DNA from: Pseudolysobacter antarcticus
Lineage (GTDB): Bacteria > Pseudomonadota > Gammaproteobacteria > Xanthomonadales > Rhodanobacteraceae
Length of the DNA: 64,000 nt
Direction of reading: 5' to 3'
Assembly (NCBI RefSeq): GCF_004168365.1
Contig: NZ_CP035704.1
Coordinates: 3,968,001 to 4,032,000 of the forward strand
Of the stretch, positions 1 to 8,625 are shown piece after piece. The stretch's first letter is position 1; every line of letters begins with the position of its first letter. A program made the position numbers and the translations under genes. The notes under the pieces were generated by a model. The model was not told where the DNA came from and ran no database searches. It worked only from the letters and a program-made list of their open reading frames with translations.

Positions 1-1
1 G

Positions 2-196
2 TTGAACCATTGTTTTCGCGATCCGTTGATCGAAGCGAACAAGGGTGGCAGTGGTGGTGGCGGTGCTCAGCTCACGCCATTGGGACTGGATATTGTCGCG
101 CGCTTCCGTGCCATCGAAGCCAAGTCCGCCACTGTGCTCGCCAAGGAGTTGCGCGCTTTCGGGCGACTGGTGCGCGCGCCCGACGACACCGCTTGA
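2..196 (+). CDS. ModE-type molybdate-responsive regulator, 3' end only (truncated by window start)
   Basis: The 64 visible residues are the end of the winged-helix domain of a ModE/LysR-like repressor: the run NHCFRDPLIEA followed by a glycine-rich GGSGGGGAQLT and LTPLG is typical of the ModE N-terminal domain. The protein stops soon after this domain at position 196, so it appears to lack the C-terminal molybdate-binding (MOP) domains of full ModE; single-domain forms are known. It lies directly upstream of modABC in the same direction, with a ModE-like palindrome between, which supports the call. The true start lies before the window. Confidence 0.75.
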   Translation: MNHCFRDPLIEANKGGSGGGGAQLTPLGLDIVARFRAIEAKSATVLAKELRAFGRLVRAPDDTA

Positions 197-280
197 ATCG
201 TATGACAAACATTTCGCACGCCGAAAATCTGCGCTCGGAGATCGGTGCAAATAATAGCTGCCTCGATTGATCGACATCAT

Positions 281-307
281 GGCAATATAGTCAGCTGACT
301 ATAACGA
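281..307. promoter_or_regulatory. Palindromic ModE-type operator upstream of modA
   Basis: Positions 286-303 form a perfect 18-bp palindrome (TATAGTCAGCTGACTATA), followed by ACGA. The right half, TATAACGA, matches the TATAACG half-site known for ModE boxes; the left half is a weaker match. The site ends 14 bases before the modA start, where a repressor would block transcription or initiation. Assignment to ModE is inferred from the sequence and from the neighbouring regulator. Confidence 0.65.
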
Positions 308-320
308 ATCGAGATATACG

Positions 321-1097
321 ATGTCCGCCAGATATTCCCATGTTCTTTCGCGTTGCAGTCTGCTGCTGCCGTTGGCTTTGCTGCCGCTGGCCTCCGCCTT
401 TGCCGCAGAAGAACTGACCGTTTCGGCAGCTGCGAGCTTGTCGAATGCTTTCGGTGACATCGCCAAGATGTTTGAAGCGAAACATCCTGGCGACAAGGTC
501 ATCCTCAACTTTGCCGCATCCGATGTATTGCTGAAACAGATTGAACAAGGCGCGCCCGCCGATGTGTTCGCCAGCGCAGATGAAATCACGATGGATCGCG
601 CCGGTAGCGCGCAACGGATCGATGGTTCCACGCGCACCGATTTCGCCGGCAATACGCTGGTGCTGATCGTGCCCAACGGCACGACACAAACCCCGCCAAA
701 CTTGAGCGCGCTCCAAGCGGAATCGTTCAAGCATATCGCGATCGGCAATCCCGCCAGTGTTCCGGCCGGACGTTATGCACAGGCGGCATTGACCGAGCAG
801 AATCTGTGGCAGCCCTTACAAGTGAAACTCGTGCTCGCGCAAAACGTGCGACAAGCACTGGACTACGTCGCACGCAACGAAGCCGATGCGGGATTTGTCT
901 ACGCCACCGATGCGGCGACCCAAGCCGAAAAAGTGCATGTCGCTTTGACCGTGCCGACCAAGACTGCGATCAGCTATCCGGTGGCGATGGTCAGCGCCTC
1001 CGCACATGCGGCGCTGGCACGCGAATTCATCGCGGCGCTGAAATCTGCCGAGGCGCAGGCCATCCTCAAACGTTACGGTTTCAGTCTGCCGAACTGA
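321..1097 (+). CDS. modA: Molybdate ABC transporter substrate-binding protein ModA
   Basis: A 258-residue periplasmic binding protein that captures molybdate (or tungstate) for the ModBC importer. An N-terminal signal peptide (about residues 1-28, hydrophobic LLLPLALLPLASAFA) is followed by the family opening LTVSAAASLSNAF and then NFAASDVLLKQIEQGAPADVFASAD, the ligand-site region of ModA proteins. Length is normal for the family. The gene is first in a tight modA-modB-modC cluster: its stop is three bases before modB. The palindromic operator just upstream suggests repression when molybdate is plentiful. Confidence 0.95.
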   Translation: MSARYSHVLSRCSLLLPLALLPLASAFAAEELTVSAAASLSNAFGDIAKMFEAKHPGDKVILNFAASDVLLKQIEQGAPADVFASADEITMDRAGSAQRIDGSTRTDFAGNTLVLIVPNGTTQTPPNLSALQAESFKHIAIGNPASVPAGRYAQAALTEQNLWQPLQVKLVLAQNVRQALDYVARNEADAGFVYATDAATQAEKVHVALTVPTKTAISYPVAMVSASAHAALAREFIAALKSAEAQAILKRYGFSLPN

Positions 1098-1100
1098 CCG

Positions 1101-1778
1101 ATGTCCGCAGCGATCCTCACACCGCTATTGCTGACGTTTGAGATCGCTGCAATAGCGACTGCGCTCGCGCTGTTTTTTGGCGTGGCGCTGGCGGCATTGC
1201 TTGCACGCGGCAAGGGATTTTTACGCGACCTGATCGAAGCGGTATTGACCTTGCCGCTGGTATTGCCGCCAACCGTGCTCGGTTATTACCTGCTGGTATT
1301 GCTCGGACGCGAAGGTTTTGTCGGCGCATGGTTGCAGCAGTTCGGCATCCATCTGATCTTCACCACGACAGGTGCCGTTATCGCCGCGAGTGTGGTGGCG
1401 TTTCCGATGGTGTTGCGCGCTGCGCGTGCGGCGTTTGCCGATGTCGATCCGCAGCTCGAAAATGCCGCACGCACGCTCGGCGCAAATCCACTCGCGATAT
1501 TTCTCGGCATCACTTTGCCGCTGGCGTGGCGCGGCGTGATGGCCGGCGCGTTGCTCGCATTCGCGCGCGCGATGGGCGAATTCGGCGCAACCCTGATGGT
1601 CGCCGGCAGCTTGCCCGGACGCACACAAACCCTGTCGATTGCGATCTACGAAGCGGTAATGGCCGGCGACGATACGCAGGCGCGTATGCTGGTGCTGGTC
1701 GCGCTCGCCAGCAGCTTTCTGATCCTGCTGCTGGCCGCGCAATTGTTGCAACGTGCGCCGCGCCAACGAGGTGCGTGA
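1101..1778 (+). CDS. modB: Molybdate ABC transporter permease ModB
   Basis: A 225-residue inner-membrane permease with about five hydrophobic segments. The binding-protein-dependent transport motif is seen around ENAARTLGANPLAIFLGITLPLAWRG, the EAA loop that contacts the ATPase, and GEFGATLMVAG is typical of ModB. It starts three bases after modA and ends one base before the modC ATG chosen here, so the three are surely co-transcribed. Confidence 0.95.
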   Translation: MSAAILTPLLLTFEIAAIATALALFFGVALAALLARGKGFLRDLIEAVLTLPLVLPPTVLGYYLLVLLGREGFVGAWLQQFGIHLIFTTTGAVIAASVVAFPMVLRAARAAFADVDPQLENAARTLGANPLAIFLGITLPLAWRGVMAGALLAFARAMGEFGATLMVAGSLPGRTQTLSIAIYEAVMAGDDTQARMLVLVALASSFLILLLAAQLLQRAPRQRGA

Positions 1779-1779
1779 G

Positions 1780-2445
1780 ATGCGCATTCGCCTCAATATC
1801 GAAAAACATCTGCGCGCCGACAAGCGCGAGTTTCATCTCGACTTGCAACTGCAAAGTGATGCCGAAGTCACTGTGTTGTTCGCGCCGTCCGGCAGCGGCA
1901 AAACTCTGAGTCTGCTCAGCATCGCCGGTCTACTCAAACCCGAGCGTGGCCTGATCGAAATCAATGGCCGCATCCTGTTCGATAGCCAGCGCCGAATTGA
2001 TCTGCCAACGCGCCTGCGCCGCATCGGTTTGGTATTCCAGGACTACGCCTTGTTCCCGCATTTGAGCGTCTCCGAAAACATCGCCTATGCGCGTCGCGCC
2101 GGCTGGTTTCCGCATCGTCGCGGCGCTGCGAACTTGATCGGCGACTTGCTTGATACATTTGCACTGGGCGAATTCGCCGACAGTTATCCGCAGCAACTTT
2201 CCGGCGGCCAGCGGCAACGCGTTGCACTCGCCCGCGCGCTCGCGGCGCAACCGGAACTACTGTTGCTCGACGAACCGTTTGCCGCACTCGACGCACCACT
2301 GCGCGCACGCATGCGAGTCGAGCTCGCGGCATTACGCGCGCGGTTCGACATTCCGATGATCGTGATCACGCACGATCCCGATGATATCGCCGCATTGGGT
2401 GGCCAGGTCATTCAACTGGACGCCGGCAAGGTCGTCGGCACATAA
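1780..2445 (+). CDS. modC: Molybdate ABC transporter ATP-binding protein ModC, short form
   Basis: ATPase of the molybdate importer, 221 residues from the ATG at 1780. An in-frame earlier start at 1753 would overlap modB and is less likely. Walker A is PSGSGKT, the signature is LSGGQRQRVALARAL, and Walker B is LLLLDEPFAALD, followed by the H-loop ITHD. Most ModC proteins are about 350 residues and carry a C-terminal TOBE/MOP molybdate-binding domain; here the reading frame stops right after the nucleotide-binding domain, so that domain is absent. ATPase function should be intact. Confidence 0.9.
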   Translation: MRIRLNIEKHLRADKREFHLDLQLQSDAEVTVLFAPSGSGKTLSLLSIAGLLKPERGLIEINGRILFDSQRRIDLPTRLRRIGLVFQDYALFPHLSVSENIAYARRAGWFPHRRGAANLIGDLLDTFALGEFADSYPQQLSGGQRQRVALARALAAQPELLLLDEPFAALDAPLRARMRVELAALRARFDIPMIVITHDPDDIAALGGQVIQLDAGKVVGT

Positions 2446-2698
2446 GCGGCCTTGCCGATGTCGCGGCTTTATTGTGCGATGGCGAAAAATGTCCTTTTGC
2501 TACGCTCTTTTGCGTGTTCAAAGCCAACGCTCAATCGACTCAATCGGCAATACGCCAATGCACCATGCAACTCGCTATCCCGGCAACTCCGCATTACCGA
2601 ATCTGCAAAAACCTTGCGCGCTGCCACGCCGCCGCGTGCGTGCCGCGTGGCATCGGACTAGGCTACACTCGTCGCATCATGGCCAGGCGCGATATGCG

Positions 2699-3265
2699 AT
2701 GACTCAGGATTTGACCACCCTGCTCAAGGTCGCTGTGGATGGCCGACCCGCCGCGATGGATCAGCTGTTCGCCGAAGTCTACGATCAACTCAAACGTCTA
2801 GCGCGACGCGAACTAGCGGGCGGTCCAAATCCCACGCTCAACACTACCGGTCTGGTGCATGAGCTGTATCTGAAACTGACTTTGCCCGACACGCTGCTGC
2901 TGCGCGATCGCGGCCACTTTTTTGCGGTGGCGGCACGCGCGATGCGCCAGATCGTGATCGATCACGCGCGACGTCGCCACGCGGAAAAACGCGGCGGTTT
3001 GCAGACCGCCGCCACACTCGACGATAGCGTGGCGGCAGAATCGCTGGATGTGCTGAATCTGATCCATCTCGATACCGCACTGGATCGATTGCAGGCACTG
3101 GAACCGAAACTTGCGGAGCTGGTTGAGATGCGTTATTTCGCCGGCCTTTCGGTCGAGCAGATTGCCGGTTTGCGCGACGTCACCACACGCACCATTGGCC
3201 GCGACTGGCGCAAGGCGCGCGCGTTCCTGTTCGATGCGGTGAATCCGCAGCCGACGGCAGGATGA
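2699..3265 (+). CDS. ECF-type RNA polymerase sigma factor (TIGR02999/ECF43-like), linked to a Ser/Thr kinase
   Basis: A 188-residue sigma factor. Region 2 is seen at about residues 20-90 (LFAEVYDQLKRLARREL; FFAVAARAMRQIVIDHARR) and region 4 at about 135-180 (ELVEMRYFAGLSVEQIA followed by TTRTIGRDWRKARAFL, the -35-binding helix-turn-helix). I chose the ATG at 2699 (MTQDLTTLLK), since sequence upstream in the same frame has no sigma similarity. No anti-sigma gene is adjacent. Instead the Ser/Thr kinase gene starts four bases after its stop. In ECF43-type systems (EcfP/PknT of Vibrio parahaemolyticus) the sigma factor is activated by threonine phosphorylation, so the same logic is likely here. 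The 253 bases upstream hold no gene I can support. Confidence 0.88.
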   Translation: MTQDLTTLLKVAVDGRPAAMDQLFAEVYDQLKRLARRELAGGPNPTLNTTGLVHELYLKLTLPDTLLLRDRGHFFAVAARAMRQIVIDHARRRHAEKRGGLQTAATLDDSVAAESLDVLNLIHLDTALDRLQALEPKLAELVEMRYFAGLSVEQIAGLRDVTTRTIGRDWRKARAFLFDAVNPQPTAG

Positions 3266-3269
3266 TCCG

Positions 3270-6263
3270 ATGACGACGGTAAATATGGAAAGTCAGCGCT
3301 GGAATCGCGTATCGAATCTGTTCGAACAGGCGGCCGACCTCACACCCGAATTGCGCGATGCCTGGCTGCAACAACAGTGCGACGGCGATGCCGAACTACA
3401 CGCGGCGGTGCAACGTTTGCTCGATGCGGATGCGGATGCGGATGCCGGTGATTTTCTGGCGCAACCGATGTTCGAGAATCGCGCGCTCGATGATCTCGGT
3501 TTTGCCGAGCCATGGGACCCGGCGCCGGGTCACGAAGTCGGTCCTTATCGATTGTTGCAGCTGATCGGCCGCGGCGGCATGGGCCAGGTGTTTCTGGCTG
3601 AGCGCCACGATGGTCAGTTCGAGCAGCGCGTGGCGCTGAAATTGTTACTGCATCCGGGCGCCGCGTTGTTGCGGCGTTTTCTCGCCGAGCGTCAAATTCT
3701 AGCGCGACTCGAACATCCGAATATCGCGCGCCTGCTCGACGGTGGCGTTGGCCGAGATGGCGTGCCCTACTTCGCGATGGAGTATATCGATGGCGTGCAG
3801 ATTATCGCGTATTGCGAACAGCACGCGTTGGATCTGCGCGCGCGGTTGCAGTTATTTGTGCAAGTCTGCGAGGCGGTGCATTACGCTCATCGCAATCTGG
3901 TCGTGCATCGCGATATCAAGCCATCGAATATTCTGGTCACACACCAAGGCCAGCCCAAACTGCTGGACTTCGGCATCGCCAAATTGCTCGAAACCACGGG
4001 CTCGCCCGATGGTGTGACAACACAGACTTTATCGCGTTTGCTGACGCCGGATTACGCCGCGCCCGAGCAGATTCGTGGCCAGGCCATCACCACCGCCACC
4101 GATGTGTATTCGCTGGGTGTGGTGCTGTACGAATTGCTCACCGAGCAACGTCCGTATCGGCTCGGCGAAAGCATGCACGCGCTCGAAAAAGCGATCCTCG
4201 ATACCGATCCAGCCGCGCCGAGCAGCGTGTTGAGTACGACCGTCGTGGAGCTGCGTCTGCGCGGGCGTGCGTTGCGCGGCGATCTCGATCGCATCGTGCT
4301 CAAGGCGCTGCAGAAAGAACCCGAGCGACGTTATCTTTCGGCGCAAGCCTTTGCCACCGATGTGCAACGCTATCTGGACGGTCGCCCGATTGCTGCGCGC
4401 AGCGATAGCGTGGTCTATCGCACGCGCAAATTCGTGCGGCGCAATCGTCTTGCCGTTATCAGCGCCGTGCTGGTATTTGTCGCGCTGATCGCAGCGACTA
4501 CGATCAGCCTGTATCAAGCGCATAGTGCGCGCGATCAGGCGCGTCGCGCCGAACGCGAAGCACGCACGTCGCGTGAGGTGAAAGGATTTCTTACCAGCCT
4601 GTTTACCGTTTCCGATCCGAATCAGGCGCGCGGCGAAAAAGTAACGGCGCGCGAGCTGCTTGATCGTGGCGCCGCACGCGTGCAAAACGAACTCGCCGAC
4701 GACAAACCCCTGCAGCAGGAGATGGCGCTGACCATCGGCGGTTTGTACAGCGCGCTTGGTTTGTTTCCGCGCGCGATGGGATTGCTCGATCTCGCGGTGA
4801 CATCCAGCGCGCAGCAGTTTGGGGAAACCGATCCGCGTTACGCCGATGCGCTGATAAAACGCAGCTTCGCATTACGCGAGCAAAGCCAGTACGACATGGC
4901 GCACGCCGATCTGGATAGCGCCTTGAAAATCTACCGCACGCAAGCAAAATCGGCAGCGCTCGCACCGGCGTTATCGAGTCTGGCGCTGCTGTACCAGCGC
5001 CAAGGCAAATATACCGAGGGCGAAGTACCGGCCCGCGAAGCACTCGCGCTCGATACCGCAAACGCCGGGGCCGATAGTCTGCATGCGGCGCGCGACGAAC
5101 AGGCGCTGGCCGAGCTGATGATGGGATCAGACAAGAACGATGAGGCGGTTACGCTTTATCGCCATGTGCTGGACGTGCGCATCAAGCAGCTCGGAAAAGA
5201 GCATGCCGATGTCGCGCAAACCTGGAGCGATCTCAGCGTAGTGCAGTGGCAGATGGGCAAGCTTGCCGATGCTGAAACAAGCAATCGCGAGGCGCTGGTG
5301 ATCCGTCGCAAACTGCTTGGGCCAGAGCATCCGTTGATCGCCGTTTCACTCACGCAACTCGGCGCGATGTTGCGTCAGCAGGGCAAGCTGGATGAAGCCA
5401 AATCGCTGCTCGAAGAAGCCTTGGCGATGAATCAGAAAACGCTCGGCGAACACAGTCAGGAAGCCGCGTTGAATCTGAACTCGCTGGCCTTGCTCGCGCT
5501 AACCGAAGGCGATCTCGATACCGCCGCTGCACGTTTTCAGCAGGCGATCGATATTCATCGCGCAACCGGCGGTGACGAGCATCCGTTTGTCGCCACCGGC
5601 ATGGCCAATCTCGGTGCCGCGCTCACGCGAATGGGCCGCTATGCCGAAGCCGAAACCGCGTTGAATCAGGCGCTGAAACTGCATCACAAGGCGTTCGGTG
5701 AAACCCATGCACTGATCGGCAATGACCTGAATAGTCTCGGCATGCTCAAGCGTCGTGAAGGCAAACTCGACGAGGCGCAGGCGCTGCTCGAACAAGCGAT
5801 TGCGGTGAATCGAAAAGCGCTCGGCGATGCGCATCAGGACGTCGCCTACAATCTGACCAACCTCGCGCTCGTCGAACTTGATCGCGGTCAGAATGATATC
5901 GCGCTAACCGGATTCACCGACGCCGTAGCACGCATGCGCACGCTGTATCACGGTCCGCACCCGCGACTGGCGATAGCGCTGGTCGGACAATCCTTCGCGC
6001 TGAGCGCGCTCGGTCGCAGCAAGGATGCCGAATCTGCGGCGAACGAAGCGCTCGCGATCCGCAATGAAAAAACGCCGCACGATGGCAACGCTTTGGCCGA
6101 AGCCGATGCAGCGATCGCGGCGAGCCAAGCCAGTCGGCACGACAACAAAACCGCGCGCGCAACGATCCTGCACGCGCAACAGTTGCTACTCACTCAACGT
6201 TACCCCGATTCGTTGCTGGTAGCGCGTCTGAAAAAACTGCAGGCCAGCTTGCCACCGGTTTGA
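3270..6263 (+). CDS. Membrane Ser/Thr protein kinase with C-terminal TPR repeats
   Basis: A 997-residue Hanks-type kinase. Visible kinase features are the glycine loop GRGGMG (100-105), the ATP lysine in VALKLL (K124), HRDIKPSN (213-220), DFG (233-235) and APEQ (264-267). A single membrane helix lies at about 393-413 (RLAVISAVLVFVALIAATT), followed by a basic coiled stretch and, from about 480 to the end, many TPR units (repeats such as LNSLALLALTEGDLDTAAARF). The kinase therefore faces the cytoplasm and the TPR half the periplasm. A short acidic repeat (DADADADA) lies near residue 53. It forms a two-gene operon with the preceding ECF sigma factor, its most likely substrate or partner. Confidence 0.93.
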   Translation: MTTVNMESQRWNRVSNLFEQAADLTPELRDAWLQQQCDGDAELHAAVQRLLDADADADAGDFLAQPMFENRALDDLGFAEPWDPAPGHEVGPYRLLQLIGRGGMGQVFLAERHDGQFEQRVALKLLLHPGAALLRRFLAERQILARLEHPNIARLLDGGVGRDGVPYFAMEYIDGVQIIAYCEQHALDLRARLQLFVQVCEAVHYAHRNLVVHRDIKPSNILVTHQGQPKLLDFGIAKLLETTGSPDGVTTQTLSRLLTPDYAAPEQIRGQAITTATDVYSLGVVLYELLTEQRPYRLGESMHALEKAILDTDPAAPSSVLSTTVVELRLRGRALRGDLDRIVLKALQKEPERRYLSAQAFATDVQRYLDGRPIAARSDSVVYRTRKFVRRNRLAVISAVLVFVALIAATTISLYQAHSARDQARRAEREARTSREVKGFLTSLFTVSDPNQARGEKVTARELLDRGAARVQNELADDKPLQQEMALTIGGLYSALGLFPRAMGLLDLAVTSSAQQFGETDPRYADALIKRSFALREQSQYDMAHADLDSALKIYRTQAKSAALAPALSSLALLYQRQGKYTEGEVPAREALALDTANAGADSLHAARDEQALAELMMGSDKNDEAVTLYRHVLDVRIKQLGKEHADVAQTWSDLSVVQWQMGKLADAETSNREALVIRRKLLGPEHPLIAVSLTQLGAMLRQQGKLDEAKSLLEEALAMNQKTLGEHSQEAALNLNSLALLALTEGDLDTAAARFQQAIDIHRATGGDEHPFVATGMANLGAALTRMGRYAEAETALNQALKLHHKAFGETHALIGNDLNSLGMLKRREGKLDEAQALLEQAIAVNRKALGDAHQDVAYNLTNLALVELDRGQNDIALTGFTDAVARMRTLYHGPHPRLAIALVGQSFALSALGRSKDAESAANEALAIRNEKTPHDGNALAEADAAIAASQASRHDNKTARATILHAQQLLLTQRYPDSLLVARLKKLQASLPPV

Positions 6264-6353
6264 TTCACATCTGATGGATCAAAAACCGTATCGGCACTTC
6301 TCCAAACGCTGCGCGACCGCTAACCTTGGCAACCCGAAAATCTGGAGCAGCTC

Positions 6354-7274
6354 ATGGCGCAGGAATATCCGCAACACATCTGGCACAACGGTCACATCAT
6401 GCCGTGGCAGGACGCAACCGTGCACGTGATGGCGCATGCGCTGCATTACGGTTCATCGGTATTCGAAGGCATCCGCTGTTACGAAACGCCGAACGGCCCG
6501 GCGATTTTTCGTTTGACAGATCACCTCAAGCGGCTTTTTTTGTCGGCCAAGGTCTACGACATCGTGATTCCATACAGCGTCGATGAGCTCGCGGCCGCCT
6601 GCCGCGAAGTGGTCAAGGCGAACGGTCTGAGCAAGGCGTATCTGCGCCCGATCGCGTTTCGCGGACTCGGCGGTTTTGGATTATCGGCCGAAACTCCGAC
6701 CGATGTTTCGGTGGCGTCGTGGAACATGGGTGCGTATCTCGGTGCCGATGTGCTCGAGGCCGGCATCGACGCGTGTGTATCGAGCTGGCAACGGTTTGCA
6801 CCGAACACGATTCCGGCCGGCGCAAAAGCCGGCGGCAATTATTTGTCGGGCCAGCTGATTGCACGCGAAGCGCGCCGCCTCGGTTTCGGCGAAGGCATTG
6901 CCCTCGCCTCCACCGGCCTGCTTTCGGAGGGTGCGGGTGAAAATCTGTTCCTGGTTTTTGAAGGCGCCCTGCACACCACCCCGGCCAGCGCCGCGTGCCT
7001 GCACGGCATCACGCGCAACTCGATCATCACGCTGGCGCGCGATGCCGGTATCAACGTGATCGAGCGCGATATTCCGCGCGAATATTTATACTTCGCCGAC
7101 GAGCTTTTCATGTGCGGCACGGCGGCGGAAATCACGCCGATTCGTTCGGTCGATGGCAAGCCGGTCGGGCCGGGCAAACCGGGGCCGGTCACACGACAGG
7201 TGCAGGATTTATTCTTCGGTCTGTTCAGCGGCAAGACGGCCGACAAGCACGGCTGGCTCGAAGCGCTGGGCTGA
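6354..7274 (+). CDS. ilvE: Branched-chain amino acid aminotransferase
   Basis: A 306-residue PLP-dependent class IV aminotransferase that interconverts Leu/Ile/Val and their 2-oxo acids. The opening WHNGHIMPWQDATVHVMAHA, then HYGSSVFEGIRCYE, then NTIPAGAKAGGNYLSGQL with the PLP lysine (about residue 160) are family hallmarks, and the length is typical of IlvE. A GGAG ribosome site lies 8-11 bases upstream of the ATG. It stands alone between a kinase gene and a convergent two-component system, with a strong hairpin after its stop. Confidence 0.95.
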   Translation: MAQEYPQHIWHNGHIMPWQDATVHVMAHALHYGSSVFEGIRCYETPNGPAIFRLTDHLKRLFLSAKVYDIVIPYSVDELAAACREVVKANGLSKAYLRPIAFRGLGGFGLSAETPTDVSVASWNMGAYLGADVLEAGIDACVSSWQRFAPNTIPAGAKAGGNYLSGQLIAREARRLGFGEGIALASTGLLSEGAGENLFLVFEGALHTTPASAACLHGITRNSIITLARDAGINVIERDIPREYLYFADELFMCGTAAEITPIRSVDGKPVGPGKPGPVTRQVQDLFFGLFSGKTADKHGWLEALG

Positions 7275-7283
7275 GCCCGATTC

Positions 7284-7321
7284 GCGCATCCTTCCGGCGC
7301 AGCGCGGTTGGAAGGATGCGC
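7284..7321. terminator. Hairpin between convergent ilvE and sensor kinase genes
   Basis: A perfect 12-bp inverted repeat, GCGCATCCTTCC (7284-7295) pairing with GGAAGGATGCGC (7310-7321), with a 14-base loop. It fills most of the 55-base gap between two convergent stop codons. There is no clear T-run on either side, so it is either a non-canonical bidirectional terminator or an mRNA-stabilising hairpin. Confidence 0.6.
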
Positions 7322-7329
7322 AAGAATTG

Positions 7330-8625
7330 CTAGTGCTTGAGGCGAAAATCCAGCGTAGCTGCCGCGCCACCCTGCGGCCGCGGCGCGAGCGATACATGCC
7401 AGCCATACAGCTCGCACAAGCGCCGCACGATTGCGAGACCCAAACCTGCACCTTTGCCGGCCGCGCCTTCGCCACGCACGCCACGCACGAACAATTTTTC
7501 CGCGTCTTCGATCGCGATGCCGGGGCCAGAATCTTCCACCACAACTCGCCCTGCGCCGACCCGCACCACGACATCGCCAGCCTGGGTATATTTGATGCCG
7601 TTGCCGATCAGATTGTTCAATGCGACCGCGATCACCGCCGACGGCGCATCGACCTCGACAACTTCATCCAGCTCCAATCGCACCGTCACGGGTTTGTTGC
7701 CGATGTTCGGCCGATTCATGTCGATGATTTGTTCTGCGATTTTTGCGACGTCGGTAGTCTCGCCATCGGTTGGGCCGGAGCGCTCGCTGCGTGACAGCAG
7801 CAGCAAGGCGTTGGTGAGCTCGGTCGCCTGCTTTGACGCACGTTCGATGCGTTTGAGGCGATCGCGTAATTTGTCGGTCAGCGTGCTCGACGCGAGCATC
7901 AATTCGGTGGTCGATGCGATCACGGCGAGCGGCGTGCGTAGCTCGTGGCTGACGTCGGCGTTGAATTCGCGATCGCGCTCGACTAGGGCCGTGAGTTTGT
8001 CCGAATAATTGTCGAGCGCCGCGGCCAGCTCGCCGACTTCGTCATTCGCAAAATGTGGCGCAAGCGGTTCGGCGCGACGTGTTTTGCCAAATTGTTTGAC
8101 GCGCCGCGCCAGATCCGTGACTGGACGCATCACACGCGCCGATGACCACACACCGAGCAGAATCGCGAACAGCGAAAACAGAATGACCACACCGACCAGG
8201 CCCACGATCAGCTGACGTTCGCCGAGTTCTTCCTTGCTGGCGTCGTAACGCAGGAAAGCCCAAAGATCGTCGGCCTTGTCGACCGCGAGTTTGAAACGAT
8301 GCGGTTTGCCGTCGTCGCCAATATCGGTGATGTTGTAGTTGCCGTTGCTCAGGCTTTTCCATTCGAACGGCACGTTCTCGATCTTGTTGATGCCGTAGAT
8401 GTAGCCGCGCACGGAGGAAAAACTCCACGGCGCATTGGGATCGGGATTGTCGCGTTTGAACGCGAGGAAACGTGCAACTTCTCGCTGCAGCGTGTCGTTG
8501 ACCAGTTGATCCTCAACCCTGGTGCGCAGCGACAACGTCGCCACGGCGAACAACACTGTCAGCGCGATGCCAAACAGTGCGAACGAGATGATGAGACGGC
8601 TGCGAAGCCTACGCCGGTACTGCAT
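7330..8625 (-). CDS. Two-component sensor histidine kinase
   Basis: A 431-residue inner-membrane kinase. Membrane helix 1 is at about 9-32 and helix 2 at about 138-160, enclosing a roughly 100-residue periplasmic sensor region. A HAMP linker follows at about 160-215, then the HisKA box DVSHELRTPL with H227. The ATPase boxes are N-box ALNNLIGNGIKYT (335-347), G1 VEDSGPGI and G2 GKGAGLGLAIV (391-400). It overlaps the response regulator gene by 17 bases and follows it in the same operon. The signal is not predictable from the sequence. Confidence 0.93.
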   Translation of the reverse strand: MQYRRRLRSRLIISFALFGIALTVLFAVATLSLRTRVEDQLVNDTLQREVARFLAFKRDNPDPNAPWSFSSVRGYIYGINKIENVPFEWKSLSNGNYNITDIGDDGKPHRFKLAVDKADDLWAFLRYDASKEELGERQLIVGLVGVVILFSLFAILLGVWSSARVMRPVTDLARRVKQFGKTRRAEPLAPHFANDEVGELAAALDNYSDKLTALVERDREFNADVSHELRTPLAVIASTTELMLASSTLTDKLRDRLKRIERASKQATELTNALLLLSRSERSGPTDGETTDVAKIAEQIIDMNRPNIGNKPVTVRLELDEVVEVDAPSAVIAVALNNLIGNGIKYTQAGDVVVRVGAGRVVVEDSGPGIAIEDAEKLFVRGVRGEGAAGKGAGLGLAIVRRLCELYGWHVSLAPRPQGGAAATLDFRLKH

